Origin: Desulfarculus sp.
GTDB lineage: Bacteria; Desulfobacterota; Desulfarculia; Desulfarculales; Desulfarculaceae
Length of the DNA: 37,788 nucleotides
Direction: 5' to 3'
Assembly: GCA_016208115.1 (NCBI GenBank)
Contig: JACQYR010000015.1
Coordinates: 1 to 37,788, forward strand
Shown here: in pieces, positions 15,995 to 24,023 of the stretch
How positions within the stretch are numbered: position 1 is the stretch's first letter
Layout of the letters: each line of letters opens with the position of its first letter
Program-made: the position numbers and the translations under genes
The notes under the pieces: model-generated
What the model saw: only the letters and a program-made list of their open reading frames with translations
The model's database searches: none
What the model was told of the DNA's origin: nothing

Positions 15995-17364
15995 AAACGC
16001 GCGCGCCGCGCCGCGCCGGCCAGCCAGGCCTGGGCCTGGCCGCCGTGGCCGTGGCCTACCAGCCCGACGCCGTGGAGCTGGAGGAGAAGCTTCCCCCCGG
16101 CGGGGCGCGCTGGTCGCTGTATCTACTGCTCCTGCTCCTGGTAGTGGCGGTGCTGTGGGCCTCGCTGTCCCAGGTGGACCGGGTGGTGGTGGCCCGAGGC
16201 AGGATGGTCACCACGGCGCCCACCATCGTGGTGCAGCCCATGGAGACAGCGGTGATCCACGAGATCGCCGTGCGCGTGGGCCAGGTGGTGGCCCCCGGGG
16301 CCCTCCTGGCCAGCCTGGACCCCACCTTCACCCAGGCCGACGTGGCCCAGCAGCGCTCGCGGCTCAAAAGCTACGCCGCCCAGGTGCGCCGCCTGGAGGC
16401 CGAGATCAACCAGCGGCCCTTTGCCCCCCAGGCCCAGGGCGACCAGGACGAGCGCCTACAGGCCGACATCCACCACCAGCGCCAGGCCGCCTTCCAGGCC
16501 CGGCAAAAGGGCTTTCAGCAGGGCATCGCCCGCCTGGAGGCCTCCCTGGCCACCAATCACAAGGAGCAGCAGGTGCTGGCCCAGCGCCTGAAGGGCCTCC
16601 AGGAGATTGAGGGCATGCGCGCCACCCTGGCCAAGGAGCGCCACGAGTCGCGCCTGAGGGTGCTGGAAGCCCAGAACCAGCGCCTGGAGGTGGAACGCGA
16701 GCTGAAGCAGGCCGTGAGCCGCGAGGCCGAGATACGCCACGAAATAAGCAAAGGCAAGGCCGAGGCCGAGGCCTTTGTGCAGGGCTGGCGCCAGGAGTTG
16801 AGCGAGGAGCTGGTCAAGGCCGTGCGCGAGCGCGACCAGGCGTCCGAGCAGCTCAACAAGGCCGCCCGCCGTGGCGAGCTGGTGGCCCTGCGGGCGCCGG
16901 CGGCGGCCATGGTGCTGGAGATAGCCAAGCGCTCGGCCGGCTCGGTGGTCAAGGAAGCCGAGCCCCTGTTCACCCTGGTGCCCCTGGAGGTGCCCCTGGA
17001 GGCCGAGGTGCAGGTGGAGGCCAGGGACATCGGCTTCGTGCGGGCCGGCGACCAGGTGCGCCTGAAGTTCGACGCCTTCCCCTACCAGAAGCACGGCACC
17101 GCGCGCGCCCGCGTGCAGAGCCTCAGTGAGGACCTGGTGCAGCAGACCCAGATGGCCGAGGGCGGCGAGGAGCGGCGGGGCGGCATGTTCTACATCGGCC
17201 GGCTCAGGCTGGAGGAGCTCAAGCTGGGCGCCGTGCCCGAGGACTTCAGGCTGCTGCCGGGCATGACCGTAACCGCCGAGATCAAGGTGGGCCAGCGCCG
17301 GGTCATCACCTATCTCCTCTACCCGGTGATGCGGGGCTTTGACGAGAGCCTGCGCGAGCCTTGA
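15958..17364 (+). CDS. HlyD-family membrane fusion (adaptor) protein of type I secretion
   Basis: A 468-residue protein from ATG 15958, overlapping the ABC gene by 37 bp. A cytoplasmic N-terminus is followed by one TM segment at residues about 48-66 (LYLLLLLLVVAVLWAS), then a lipoyl-type half (PTIVVQPMETAVIHEIAVRVG), a long coiled coil (residues about 125-300, rich in Gln/Glu/Arg) and the second lipoyl and beta-barrel part (ELVALRAPAAAMVLEIAKRS; DIGFVRAGDQVRLKFDAFPY near 360). The C-terminal GMTVTAEIKVGQRRVITYLL is the classic HlyD end. It bridges the ABC exporter and TolC across the periplasm. Its stop overlaps the beginning of the TolC open frame. Confidence 0.92.
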   Translation: MEPADRRPADGLKTRAPRRAGQPGLGLAAVAVAYQPDAVELEEKLPPGGARWSLYLLLLLLVVAVLWASLSQVDRVVVARGRMVTTAPTIVVQPMETAVIHEIAVRVGQVVAPGALLASLDPTFTQADVAQQRSRLKSYAAQVRRLEAEINQRPFAPQAQGDQDERLQADIHHQRQAAFQARQKGFQQGIARLEASLATNHKEQQVLAQRLKGLQEIEGMRATLAKERHESRLRVLEAQNQRLEVERELKQAVSREAEIRHEISKGKAEAEAFVQGWRQELSEELVKAVRERDQASEQLNKAARRGELVALRAPAAAMVLEIAKRSAGSVVKEAEPLFTLVPLEVPLEAEVQVEARDIGFVRAGDQVRLKFDAFPYQKHGTARARVQSLSEDLVQQTQMAEGGEERRGGMFYIGRLRLEELKLGAVPEDFRLLPGMTVTAEIKVGQRRVITYLLYPVMRGFDESLREP

Positions 17365-17429
17365 AACCCTGCCGCCTAATGCGATACATACAAACAAGGC
17401 CCTTCCCTCAAGCCCGAGGAGCCACGCCC

Positions 17430-18803
17430 TTGCCAAACCGTGCCGCCATCCTGGTCCTGTGCCTGCTGTGCCTGCTGGCCCTGGCCGGCCCGGCGCGGGG
17501 CGAGGGCCTGTGGGAGGTGTATCAACTGGCCTGGGAGAACGACCCCCAACTCAAGGCCTCGGAGGCCGTCCTGCTGGCCGCCCGCCAGGCCCGGCCCAAG
17601 GCCATGGCCGCCCTGCTGCCCTCCCTGGCGGCCAGTGGCATGAGCGGGCTTAACCACTTCGAGGACAAGAACCCGCCCGTGGACCCCAAGACCGGGGCCT
17701 CCCGGCCCAACCAGGACTACGATAGCCAGAAGTACGGGCTCTACCTGACCCAGCCGGTGGTCAACCTGCAATCCTGGGTGGGCCTGCCCCAGGCCGGCCA
17801 GCGCCAGGAGGAGGCCGAGGCCCATTACCGGGCCAGCCTGGCCGAGTTCAGCCTGCGCCTGTTGGAGCGCTACCTGCGGGTGCTGGCCTCTGAGGAGAGG
17901 CTCCACTGGGTGCGGGCCGAGAAGCTGACCATCGCTCAGGCCTTGCAGCGCGCCCGGCGGGCCAATGAGCTGGGGTTGACCACGCCCACGGCCGAGCAGC
18001 GCGCCCAGGCCGGCTTTGACCTGGCCGAGGCCGACGAGATCGCCGCCGAAAACCGCCTGGAAAACAGCCGCGACGAGCTGCGCGAACTCACCGGCGTGCC
18101 GCTGGAGAATCTGGCCCACCTCAAGCCCTCGCTGGCCCTGGCCCCGCCCCAGCCCAACGACCTGGCCCACTGGCAGCGCTTGGCCTTGACCCAGAACCAC
18201 GCCCTCCTGGCCAAGGAGCACGCCCTGGAGGCGGCCCGCCTGGAGGTGACCCGCCAGCGGGCGGCCCACGCCCCCACCCTCAACCTGACGGCCAGCCACT
18301 ACTACGAGAACACCGGCGGCCGGGTGCCCGGCGAGGACCTGGTCAGTTCGGTGGGCCTGGAGGTCAAGTTCCCCCTCTTCGAGGGCGGGGCCGTGACCGC
18401 CCAGACCCGCGAGGCCGGCCACCTGCACGACAAGGCCCGCCAGGAATACGAGAGCCTGCGCCGCCTGACCAGCAAGCGCGCCAGCGAGGCCTTTCGGGGG
18501 GTGAACGAATCCCTGCGCCGCGCGCGCGCCCTGGAGCAGGCGCTCAAGTCCAACCTCACCGCCCTACGGGCCACCCAGCGCGAGGTGGAATTGGGGGTCA
18601 GCACCATGGTGGACTTCCTGGAGACCCTGCGCGACCTCTACCGCGGCCGGCGCGACCTCATCGAGGCCCGGCACGAGCACCTGCTTAACCAGGCGCGGCT
18701 GCTGCAACTGGCCGGCGCCCTGGACCAGCGGCACATCCACGAACTGAGCCGGCACTTCCAGGAAGGCCCCCTGCCCTCCCTGGTGGCCACGCCCGACCAG
18801 TAG
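17430..18803 (+). CDS. TolC-family outer-membrane exporter of the type I system
   Basis: TTG 17430 is preferred as start because GAGGAG lies eight bases upstream and a signal peptide follows at once (PNRAAILVLCLLCLLALAG, cleavage near GPARG). The frame is open back to TTG 17361 and ATG 17379, which would add 23 or 17 residues. The 457-residue product has the TolC repeat: WEVYQLAWENDPQLKASEAVL near the N-terminus and the matching ALTQNHALLAKEHALEAARL in the second half, long helices, and RQRAAHAPTLNLTASHYYEN before the second beta part. It forms the outer-membrane channel for the HlyD/ABC pair. No clear terminator follows. Confidence 0.9.
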   Translation: MPNRAAILVLCLLCLLALAGPARGEGLWEVYQLAWENDPQLKASEAVLLAARQARPKAMAALLPSLAASGMSGLNHFEDKNPPVDPKTGASRPNQDYDSQKYGLYLTQPVVNLQSWVGLPQAGQRQEEAEAHYRASLAEFSLRLLERYLRVLASEERLHWVRAEKLTIAQALQRARRANELGLTTPTAEQRAQAGFDLAEADEIAAENRLENSRDELRELTGVPLENLAHLKPSLALAPPQPNDLAHWQRLALTQNHALLAKEHALEAARLEVTRQRAAHAPTLNLTASHYYENTGGRVPGEDLVSSVGLEVKFPLFEGGAVTAQTREAGHLHDKARQEYESLRRLTSKRASEAFRGVNESLRRARALEQALKSNLTALRATQREVELGVSTMVDFLETLRDLYRGRRDLIEARHEHLLNQARLLQLAGALDQRHIHELSRHFQEGPLPSLVATPDQ

Positions 18804-18854
18804 GTCCAGCCGAAAAAAAAGACCCGCGCCGGTGCCCGCCTGGGCACTTATTGC

Positions 18855-18884
18855 TTGACACTCCGCCCCCAAAAAAGTTACAAA
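18855..18884 (+). promoter_or_regulatory. Promoter candidate for the NlpC/P60 gene
   Basis: TTGACA (18855-18860) and TACAAA (18879-18884) are separated by 18 bp, just after the TolC gene and about 85 bp before the ATG at 18969. The -35 is perfect, the -10 is weak. Confidence 0.4.
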
Positions 18885-18968
18885 GGGGCGCGGTTGGCTC
18901 TTTTTTCCCCGCGAAATTGTTTGGGCTGATCCGCCCTCGTAAATCCCTGGACGGAGGAGCAGTGTTTT

Positions 18969-19484
18969 ATGAATCTATCCCCAGCACACAAACAAGGCAG
19001 CGATCGTCATACTCTAGTGTCCATGCCCTCGGTTATCAAAATCCTCTTCATAGTCTCGGTCATCTCGGTCCTGGTTTTTAGCGCCGAAAGCTCCTGGGCC
19101 AACACCCCCCACAAAATTCAGTCCATCATCCAGACCGCCAACCGTCTGCTGGGCACCCCCTACCGCAGCGGCGGCAAATCCCCGGATCAAGGCTTCGACT
19201 GCTCGGGCTTCGTTAGCTTCGTGCTCAAGCAGCACGGCATGGACCTGGGCGCATCCTCGCCGGAACTGGTCAAAAAAGGCAGAAAGATCACTCGTCACGA
19301 GCTGCGCGCTGGCGATTTGGTGTTTTTCACCTCCAAACGCAAGAGCAAGCGCGTGGCCCATGTGGGCATCTACCTGGGCAATGGCGAGTTCATCCACGCC
19401 GCCAGCCGCAACCACCGCATCCAGGTCAACGAGCTGGCAGAGAACTACTGGGCTCGCCACTATTACGGCGCCCGCCGCATCTAG
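18969..19484 (+). CDS. NlpC/P60 (C40) cell-wall peptidase
   Basis: A 171-residue protein from ATG 18969. A hydrophobic signal segment lies at residues about 22-44 (KILFIVSVISVLVFS), ending near SSWANTP. The C40 catalytic triad is present: Cys78 in FDCSGFVSF, His131 in AHVGIYLG and His143 in FIHAAS. C40 enzymes cleave gamma-D-Glu-diaminopimelate links in peptidoglycan in the periplasm. The downstream stem-loop at 19628 may terminate it. It sits directly after the type I secretion operon; it might help the exporter or the exported protein pass the cell wall, but that is inference, and it has its own promoter candidate. Confidence 0.9.
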   Translation: MNLSPAHKQGSDRHTLVSMPSVIKILFIVSVISVLVFSAESSWANTPHKIQSIIQTANRLLGTPYRSGGKSPDQGFDCSGFVSFVLKQHGMDLGASSPELVKKGRKITRHELRAGDLVFFTSKRKSKRVAHVGIYLGNGEFIHAASRNHRIQVNELAENYWARHYYGARRI

Positions 19485-19627
19485 CCCAAATCGCCGCGCC
19501 ACGGGGCCGGATTTCCACGGCGCCCAGAGCACGCCAACGCCAGGGACCAGTCCGTCCGCCAGTCCAGGGCCGCGGGGGCGGGGCGGGTTCTTGCGCCTGT
19601 TCAATGACCACGCGCCGGCCCAGGCAA

Positions 19628-19655
19628 AGCGGCTAGCCCTTGCGGGCTAACCGCT
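19628..19655 (+). terminator. Stem-loop with T-rich tail after the NlpC/P60 gene
   Basis: Arms 19628-19639 and 19644-19655 form a 12-bp stem with one C-A mismatch around the loop TTGC, followed by TTATATTTTT. It is about 145 bp after the stop codon at 19484. Confidence 0.65.
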
Positions 19656-20115
19656 TTATATTTTTAATGATATTAATAGTTTTATGGTCATTGGCATGCC
19701 TTTAGCTTTCTTGGCTCCCTCTTATCTGAATCCTACCCGACCCCTCTAACGTTTCCACGCAGGTAATCATGAAGCCCTGAACTCCCGAACCACATCTGCT
19801 AGTTAACCAACTAAATATACTTATAATCACGGGGGCAACCGGCCGAGGCCGCAAGACCACAACCTCGGCGTGGTGGACTCCGTCCGCCCAAAACCCTTCT
19901 GCTTCGCTTGCAAAAGGGCTTGACAGCGAGTCTGCGGCAAGCGTAGTTTCATAAAAGGAAACGCGTGTTCATATTGCACAATAAACATAATACAAATAAA
20001 AACAATATATTAAACACAACTACCATAATTATGGTTTCCTAATACAAAATTTTGTTTTCCAGCGGTGGCCAGGTTGCCGAGGTTGATGCCTCTAGCCCGC
20101 GAACGAGGTTGATAC
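19656..20115. other. AT-rich intergenic control region
   Basis: About 460 bp with no supported gene and much lower GC than its surroundings, especially 19656-19830 and 19970-20060. It separates the NlpC/P60 gene from the XRE-cupin regulator. TTGACA at 19920-19925 and TTGCAC at 19974-19979 are possible -35 boxes, but no convincing -10 pairs with either. Two perfect palindromes lie at 20022-20055. Confidence 0.55.
20022..20055. promoter_or_regulatory. Paired palindromes, candidate operator of the XRE-cupin regulator
   Basis: ACCATAATTATGGT (20022-20035) is a perfect 14-bp palindrome and ACAAAATTTTGT (20044-20055) a perfect 12-bp palindrome. Their centres are 21 bp apart, two helical turns. A direct repeat in the same phase, TTATGGTTTCC (20029) and TTTTGTTTTCC (20050), matches at 9 of 11 positions. 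The start codon of the regulator is 60 bp downstream. Confidence 0.55.
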
Positions 20116-20670
20116 ATGCTGTCGGAAGATAAGTTGGGCATGCGTATTCGTGAAATACGCAAAACCAAGGGCTTGTCGCTTGACAAGCTGGCTCAAAAAA
20201 CCGGTTTCACCAAGGGCTACCTGTCAAAGGTGGAGAACTCGGACAAGGCCCCGCCGATTTCCACCCTGGTCGTGCTGGCCGAGGCTTTGGGCACCACCAT
20301 GTCCGACCTGTTCGGCGAGGAGACGCCTCATCGCACCATCTCATTGGTGAAAAAAGACCAGCGCCGGCTCATGGCCCGCGACGGCACCATCTTCGGCTAT
20401 TCCTATGAGACCCTGGCCCACACCTATCTCAACAAGCACATGGAGCCCTACATCCTTACCATTCCCGCCCAGAGCACCAGCGCGGTCTTCCAACACAAGG
20501 GCGAGGAGATGCTGCTGGTCATCCAAGGCTCCATGCACTTCCATCACGGGGACCAGGAATACCTGGTGGAAGAGGGCGACTGCATCTACTTCGATTCCGG
20601 CATACCCCACTACGGCCTGGCCATGAACGGCCAGGACGTCAAGTGCGTCATGGTGATCCTGGTTTCCTGA
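20116..20670 (+). CDS. XRE-family regulator with C-terminal cupin domain
   Basis: A 184-residue protein from ATG 20116. Residues about 8-62 form a helix-turn-helix of the Cro/CI type (IREIRKTKGLSLDKLAQKTG; GYLSKVENSDKAPPISTLVVL). Residues about 108-180 form a cupin barrel (EEMLLVIQGSMHFHHGDQEYL; EGDCIYFDSGIPHYGLAM). Regulators of this architecture (SutR/PuuR-like) sense a small ligand with the cupin and control catabolic or transport genes next to them. It is first in a co-directional run with a 3-hydroxyacid dehydrogenase and an ABC importer, so it probably controls them and binds the paired palindromes upstream. Confidence 0.9.
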   Translation: MLSEDKLGMRIREIRKTKGLSLDKLAQKTGFTKGYLSKVENSDKAPPISTLVVLAEALGTTMSDLFGEETPHRTISLVKKDQRRLMARDGTIFGYSYETLAHTYLNKHMEPYILTIPAQSTSAVFQHKGEEMLLVIQGSMHFHHGDQEYLVEEGDCIYFDSGIPHYGLAMNGQDVKCVMVILVS

Positions 20671-20704
20671 CCCCAACCCCCTGAGAAACACCTTGGAGCC
20701 AAGC

Positions 20705-21549
20705 ATGCGGACAATCGCCATCCTGGGAGCGGGCCTCATGGGGCACGGCATCGCCCAGGTTTTTGCCGGCGTTGGTCATCAGGTACGTATCTTCGACCAG
20801 GACCCGGAGATGTTGTCCTCGGTGCCGGAGCGCATCCGCTCCAACCTGGTCCCCTTCGTGGAGCTGGGCCTGGTGGCGCGCGAGCAGGTGGAGCCCTTGC
20901 TGGGGCGCGTCAAGCCCTGTTCAGGCCTGGCCGACCTGTGCCAGGGGGCCGACATGGTCATCGAGGCCGTCAGCGAAAACCTAGAGCTCAAGCGCGAGCT
21001 CTTCGCCCAACTGGAGAGTCTCGTCCCTCCCCAGACGATCCTGGCCAGCAACACCTCGGCCATCAGCATCGGGCTCATCGCCGACGGCCTGGCGCATCCC
21101 GGCCGATGGGCCTGCTGACCAGGGCGGGCAAGCACCCGGTGCGGGTGGAAAAGGACGTGCCGGGCTTCGTGGGCAACCGCATGCAGCACGCCTTGTGGCG
21201 CGAGGCCATCTACCTGGTGGAGCAGGGCATCGCCAGCCCGGAGGACGTGGACGCGGTGGTCCGCCTGGGCTTCGGCCTGCGCCTGGCCTTTTTGGGCCCC
21301 CTGCAAACCGCCGACCTGGCCGGCCTGGACCTGACTCGCGCCGTGCACCAGGACCTGCTGCCCCATCTGGACTGTGCCCAGGGGCCATCACCCCTCTTGG
21401 AGCGGAAGCTAGCGGAGGGACATCTGGGGGCCAAGGCCGGCCAGGGCTTCCATTCCTGGACCCCGGAGAGCCTGGCCGCGGTGAAACAAAACCGGGACCG
21501 GACGCTGCTCAAGATTCTGCGTGAGGTCATTGCCGCCAAGCAGGCCTAG
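20705..21549 (+). pseudogene. 3-hydroxyacyl-CoA/3-hydroxyacid dehydrogenase family protein with internal deletion and frameshift
   Basis: ATG 20705 (GGAG six bases upstream) opens a Rossmann N-terminus: ILGAGLMGHGIAQVFAGVGH, then FDQD, ending NTSAISIGLIADGLAHPGR near residue 134. There the frame breaks at about 21105-21108 and resumes two bases out of phase at MGLLTRAGKHPVRVEKDVPG, FVGNRMQHALWREA, down to the stop at 21549. Missing is the block that in this family reads about RVxGxHFxNPxxLxPLVEV, about 30-35 residues including the catalytic His. Repaired, the protein would be about 315 residues, the size of L-carnitine dehydrogenase, lambda-crystallin and 3-hydroxybutyryl-CoA dehydrogenase relatives. 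It would oxidise a beta-hydroxy acid with NAD+. Either a pseudogene or an assembly error. Confidence 0.8.
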
Positions 21550-21574
21550 GCTCCTAGGGTCCGGAGGATAATCC

Positions 21575-22285
21575 ATGGGCGAGCTGATGGTTTTTTTCCT
21601 GCATGGGTTGGCCTATGCCGGGCTATTGTTTCTGGTCTCCTCCGGCCTGACCCTGGTCTTTGGCATGATGAACGTGCTCAATTTCGCGCACGCATCCTTT
21701 TACATGCTGGGGGCCTACTTCGCTCTAGCCATTGCCCATTACACCAACCAGTTCTGGCTGACCCTGGCCTTGGCTCCCCTGCTCTTGATGGTCCTGGGCG
21801 CTCTGGTCGAGCGCTTCCTGCTGCGCAAGGTCCATGTCCTGGGGCACGTCCATGAGCTGCTCTTGACCTTCGGCCTGGCCTACATCATCCAGGAGGGAGT
21901 CAAGTGGATCCGCATCGGCATCATCGTGCGCGCGGCCGTCAATGACAGCGCCATGGTCAACGCCCTGGGCATCAACGTGCCCTACGTGTTCATGGGCGTC
22001 TTCTCGGTGGGGGCGGGGCTCTCCGGCCTGGCCGGGGCGGCGGCGGGGCCGCTGTTGGGGGTGTTCCCGGGCATGGCCGGATCCATCCTGGTGGACGCCT
22101 TCGTGGTTATCGTGGTGGGCGGCATGGGCAGCCTGGGCGGCGCCGTGCTGGCCTCCTTGCTCATCGGCCAGTTGCAGTCCTTCGGGGTGCTGCTCTTCCC
22201 CAAGTTTTCCCTGGCCCTAATCTACATGCTCATGGCCCTGGTGCTGGTGCTCAAGCCCGAGGGCCTGTTCGGGGAAAAATCATGA
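21575..22285 (+). CDS. livH: Branched-chain amino acid-type ABC permease (LivH family), apparently internally deleted
   Basis: A 236-residue membrane protein from ATG 21575 (GGAGG upstream), in a family whose members are usually about 290 residues. The N-terminal half (GLTLVFGMMNVLNFAHASFYMLG; LLLTFGLAYIIQEGVKW) and the C-terminal half (RIGIIVRAAVNDSAMVNALG; VVGGMGSLGGAVLASLLIGQ) are both well conserved, but at about residue 110-113 they join directly as GVKW-IRIG. The missing block is about 50-60 residues, in frame, and would hold a periplasmic loop and a TM helix. Function would be one half of the permease dimer with LivM. Its stop overlaps the LivM start (ATGA). Whether the deletion is real or an assembly error is open. 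Confidence 0.85.
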   Translation: MGELMVFFLHGLAYAGLLFLVSSGLTLVFGMMNVLNFAHASFYMLGAYFALAIAHYTNQFWLTLALAPLLLMVLGALVERFLLRKVHVLGHVHELLLTFGLAYIIQEGVKWIRIGIIVRAAVNDSAMVNALGINVPYVFMGVFSVGAGLSGLAGAAAGPLLGVFPGMAGSILVDAFVVIVVGGMGSLGGAVLASLLIGQLQSFGVLLFPKFSLALIYMLMALVLVLKPEGLFGEKS

Positions 22286-23259
22286 CCTCCCAGCGCCCGC
22301 GTTCCTTGGCCTGGATGGGCGCCGCGGCGGCGGCGCTGGTGGCCGCGCCCTATCTCCTGCCGCCCTATCAGTTGCGGCTGGTCACCGAGGGCATCGTCTT
22401 CTCCCTCTTCGCTGTGAGCTACAACCTGCTCTTGGGCCACGCCGGGCTGCTTTCCTTTGGGCACGCCATGTTCTTCGGGGTGGGGGCCTTCGCCACCGCC
22501 ATTTGCCTCAACGGCCTGCCGGGCATCTCCTGCCTGTTGGCGGCGGGCCTGGGCACCCTGGCCGCGCTGTTGGCGGGCCTGGTGGTGGGGTCGCTCTTGC
22601 TGCGGGTCAAGGGCACCCCCTTCGCCCTGCTGACGTTGGCTTTCAACGCCCTGTTCTTCGCCATCGGCGTCAAGTGGCACACCCTGACCGGCGGCGACGA
22701 CGGCCTCAACGTGGTCCCGCCCAAGCTGAACCTGGGGCTTTTGATCCTGGACCCCGGCAAGGGGCCGGACATGTATTACCTGACCCTGATCGTGCTGGGG
22801 GCGGCGCTCTTCTTCTGCTGGCGCTTCACGGCCACGGCCATGGGGCACTCGGTGCTGCTCCTGCGCGAGAACGAAGAGCGCATGCGCTTCCTGGGCTACA
22901 ACACCAACGTCACCCGCCTCATGCTCTTCGTGTTCGTGGGAGGCCTGGCGGGCCTGGCCGGGTCCTTCTACACCCTGCTCAACGCCTTTGTCTCCCTGGA
23001 CGCCATAAGCATTGACATGACCACCAAGGTGCTTTTGATGACCTTCCTGGGCGGCACCGGCTCCTTCCCGGGGCCGGTCCTGGGCGCCTTCTTCTACACC
23101 TACGTCCAGGACTACCTCAGCAATCTGACCGACAACTGGCAACTTATCATGGGCGTGCTCTTCATCGGGATGGTGCTCTTCGCGCCGGGCGGTCTTTCCG
23201 GCCTGGGCCAAGGCATCGCCTCCCGCCTGGGACGCTCCAAGACGGCATCCCAGCCCTAG
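22282..23259 (+). CDS. livM: Branched-chain amino acid-type ABC permease (LivM family)
   Basis: A 325-residue membrane protein from ATG 22282, overlapping the livH stop by four bases. It is full length for the family: VTEGIVFSLFAVSYNLLLGH near 35-55, LLSFGHAMFFGVGAF near 56-70, TPFALLTLAFNALFF, GHSVLLLRENEERMRFLGYN near 190 (the EAA-like cytoplasmic loop), TFLGGTGSFPGPVLGAFFY near 255, and a C-terminal GLSGL tail. It pairs with LivH in the inner membrane to import amino acids or carboxylates delivered by the LivK-type protein. Confidence 0.93.
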   Translation: MTSQRPRSLAWMGAAAAALVAAPYLLPPYQLRLVTEGIVFSLFAVSYNLLLGHAGLLSFGHAMFFGVGAFATAICLNGLPGISCLLAAGLGTLAALLAGLVVGSLLLRVKGTPFALLTLAFNALFFAIGVKWHTLTGGDDGLNVVPPKLNLGLLILDPGKGPDMYYLTLIVLGAALFFCWRFTATAMGHSVLLLRENEERMRFLGYNTNVTRLMLFVFVGGLAGLAGSFYTLLNAFVSLDAISIDMTTKVLLMTFLGGTGSFPGPVLGAFFYTYVQDYLSNLTDNWQLIMGVLFIGMVLFAPGGLSGLGQGIASRLGRSKTASQP

Positions 23260-23276
23260 CCCAGCGGGGGAAGCGC

Positions 23277-24023
23277 ATGGCCATCCTGAGCGTGAAAGAG
23301 CTGACCAAGGACTTCTCGGGCCTGCGGGTGCTCATCGGGGTTGACTTCGAGGTGGGGCCCCAGGAAAAGCTGGCCATCATCGGGCCCAACGGCGCCGGCA
23401 AAACCACCCTGTTCAACATCGTCAGCGGCAAGTTCCCCGCCACCTCGGGCGAGGTGCGCTTCAAGGGCGAGGCGATGAACTCCCTGGCCCCCCACGCGCG
23501 CGCGCGGCGGGGCATGGCCCGCTCCTTCCAGATCACCAACCTCTTCCAGAGACTCAGCGTGCTGGAGAACGTGCTCTCGGGGGTGCGCTCCCGCCAAGGG
23601 CTGCGCCACCACCTGCTCAAGGAGCCCCTGCGCGACCGCGAGCTGGTGGCCGCCTGCGACGCCATCCTGGAAAAGGTGGGGCTGTTGCACCTGCGCGACA
23701 CGCCGGTGCAGGAGCTGGCCTATGGCCAGCAGCGCGCCCTGGAGCTGGGAGTCACCCTGGCCTTGGAGCCGGAGCTGATCCTCCTGGACGAGCCCACCGC
23801 CGGCATGAGCCGCCAGGAAACCGAAGAGGCCACCGCGATGATCAAGCGAGTCACCGAGACAATCGCCTGCGTCATCATCGAGCACGACATGAACGTGGTC
23901 TTCTCCCTGGCCGACCGCATCGCGGTGCTGCACTACGGCGTAATCCTGGCCTGCGGCGCGCCCGCGGAGATACGCCGCGACCAGCGGGTGAAGGACGCCT
24001 ACCTGGGCGAGGAAGAATCATGA
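23277..24023 (+). CDS. livG: Branched-chain amino acid-type ABC ATPase (LivG family)
   Basis: A 248-residue ATPase from ATG 23277, 17 bp after livM. Walker A is GPNGAGKTT (residues about 39-47), followed by Q-loop SFQITNLFQRLSVLENVL, the signature in QELAYGQQRALELGVTLA (LAYGQ, typical of LivG), Walker B LILLDEPTAGM and the H-loop IIEHDMNVVF. The C-terminus matches LivG (LACGAPAEIRRDQRVKDAYL). It powers the importer together with LivF, whose start overlaps its stop (ATGA). Confidence 0.95.
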   Translation: MAILSVKELTKDFSGLRVLIGVDFEVGPQEKLAIIGPNGAGKTTLFNIVSGKFPATSGEVRFKGEAMNSLAPHARARRGMARSFQITNLFQRLSVLENVLSGVRSRQGLRHHLLKEPLRDRELVAACDAILEKVGLLHLRDTPVQELAYGQQRALELGVTLALEPELILLDEPTAGMSRQETEEATAMIKRVTETIACVIIEHDMNVVFSLADRIAVLHYGVILACGAPAEIRRDQRVKDAYLGEEES

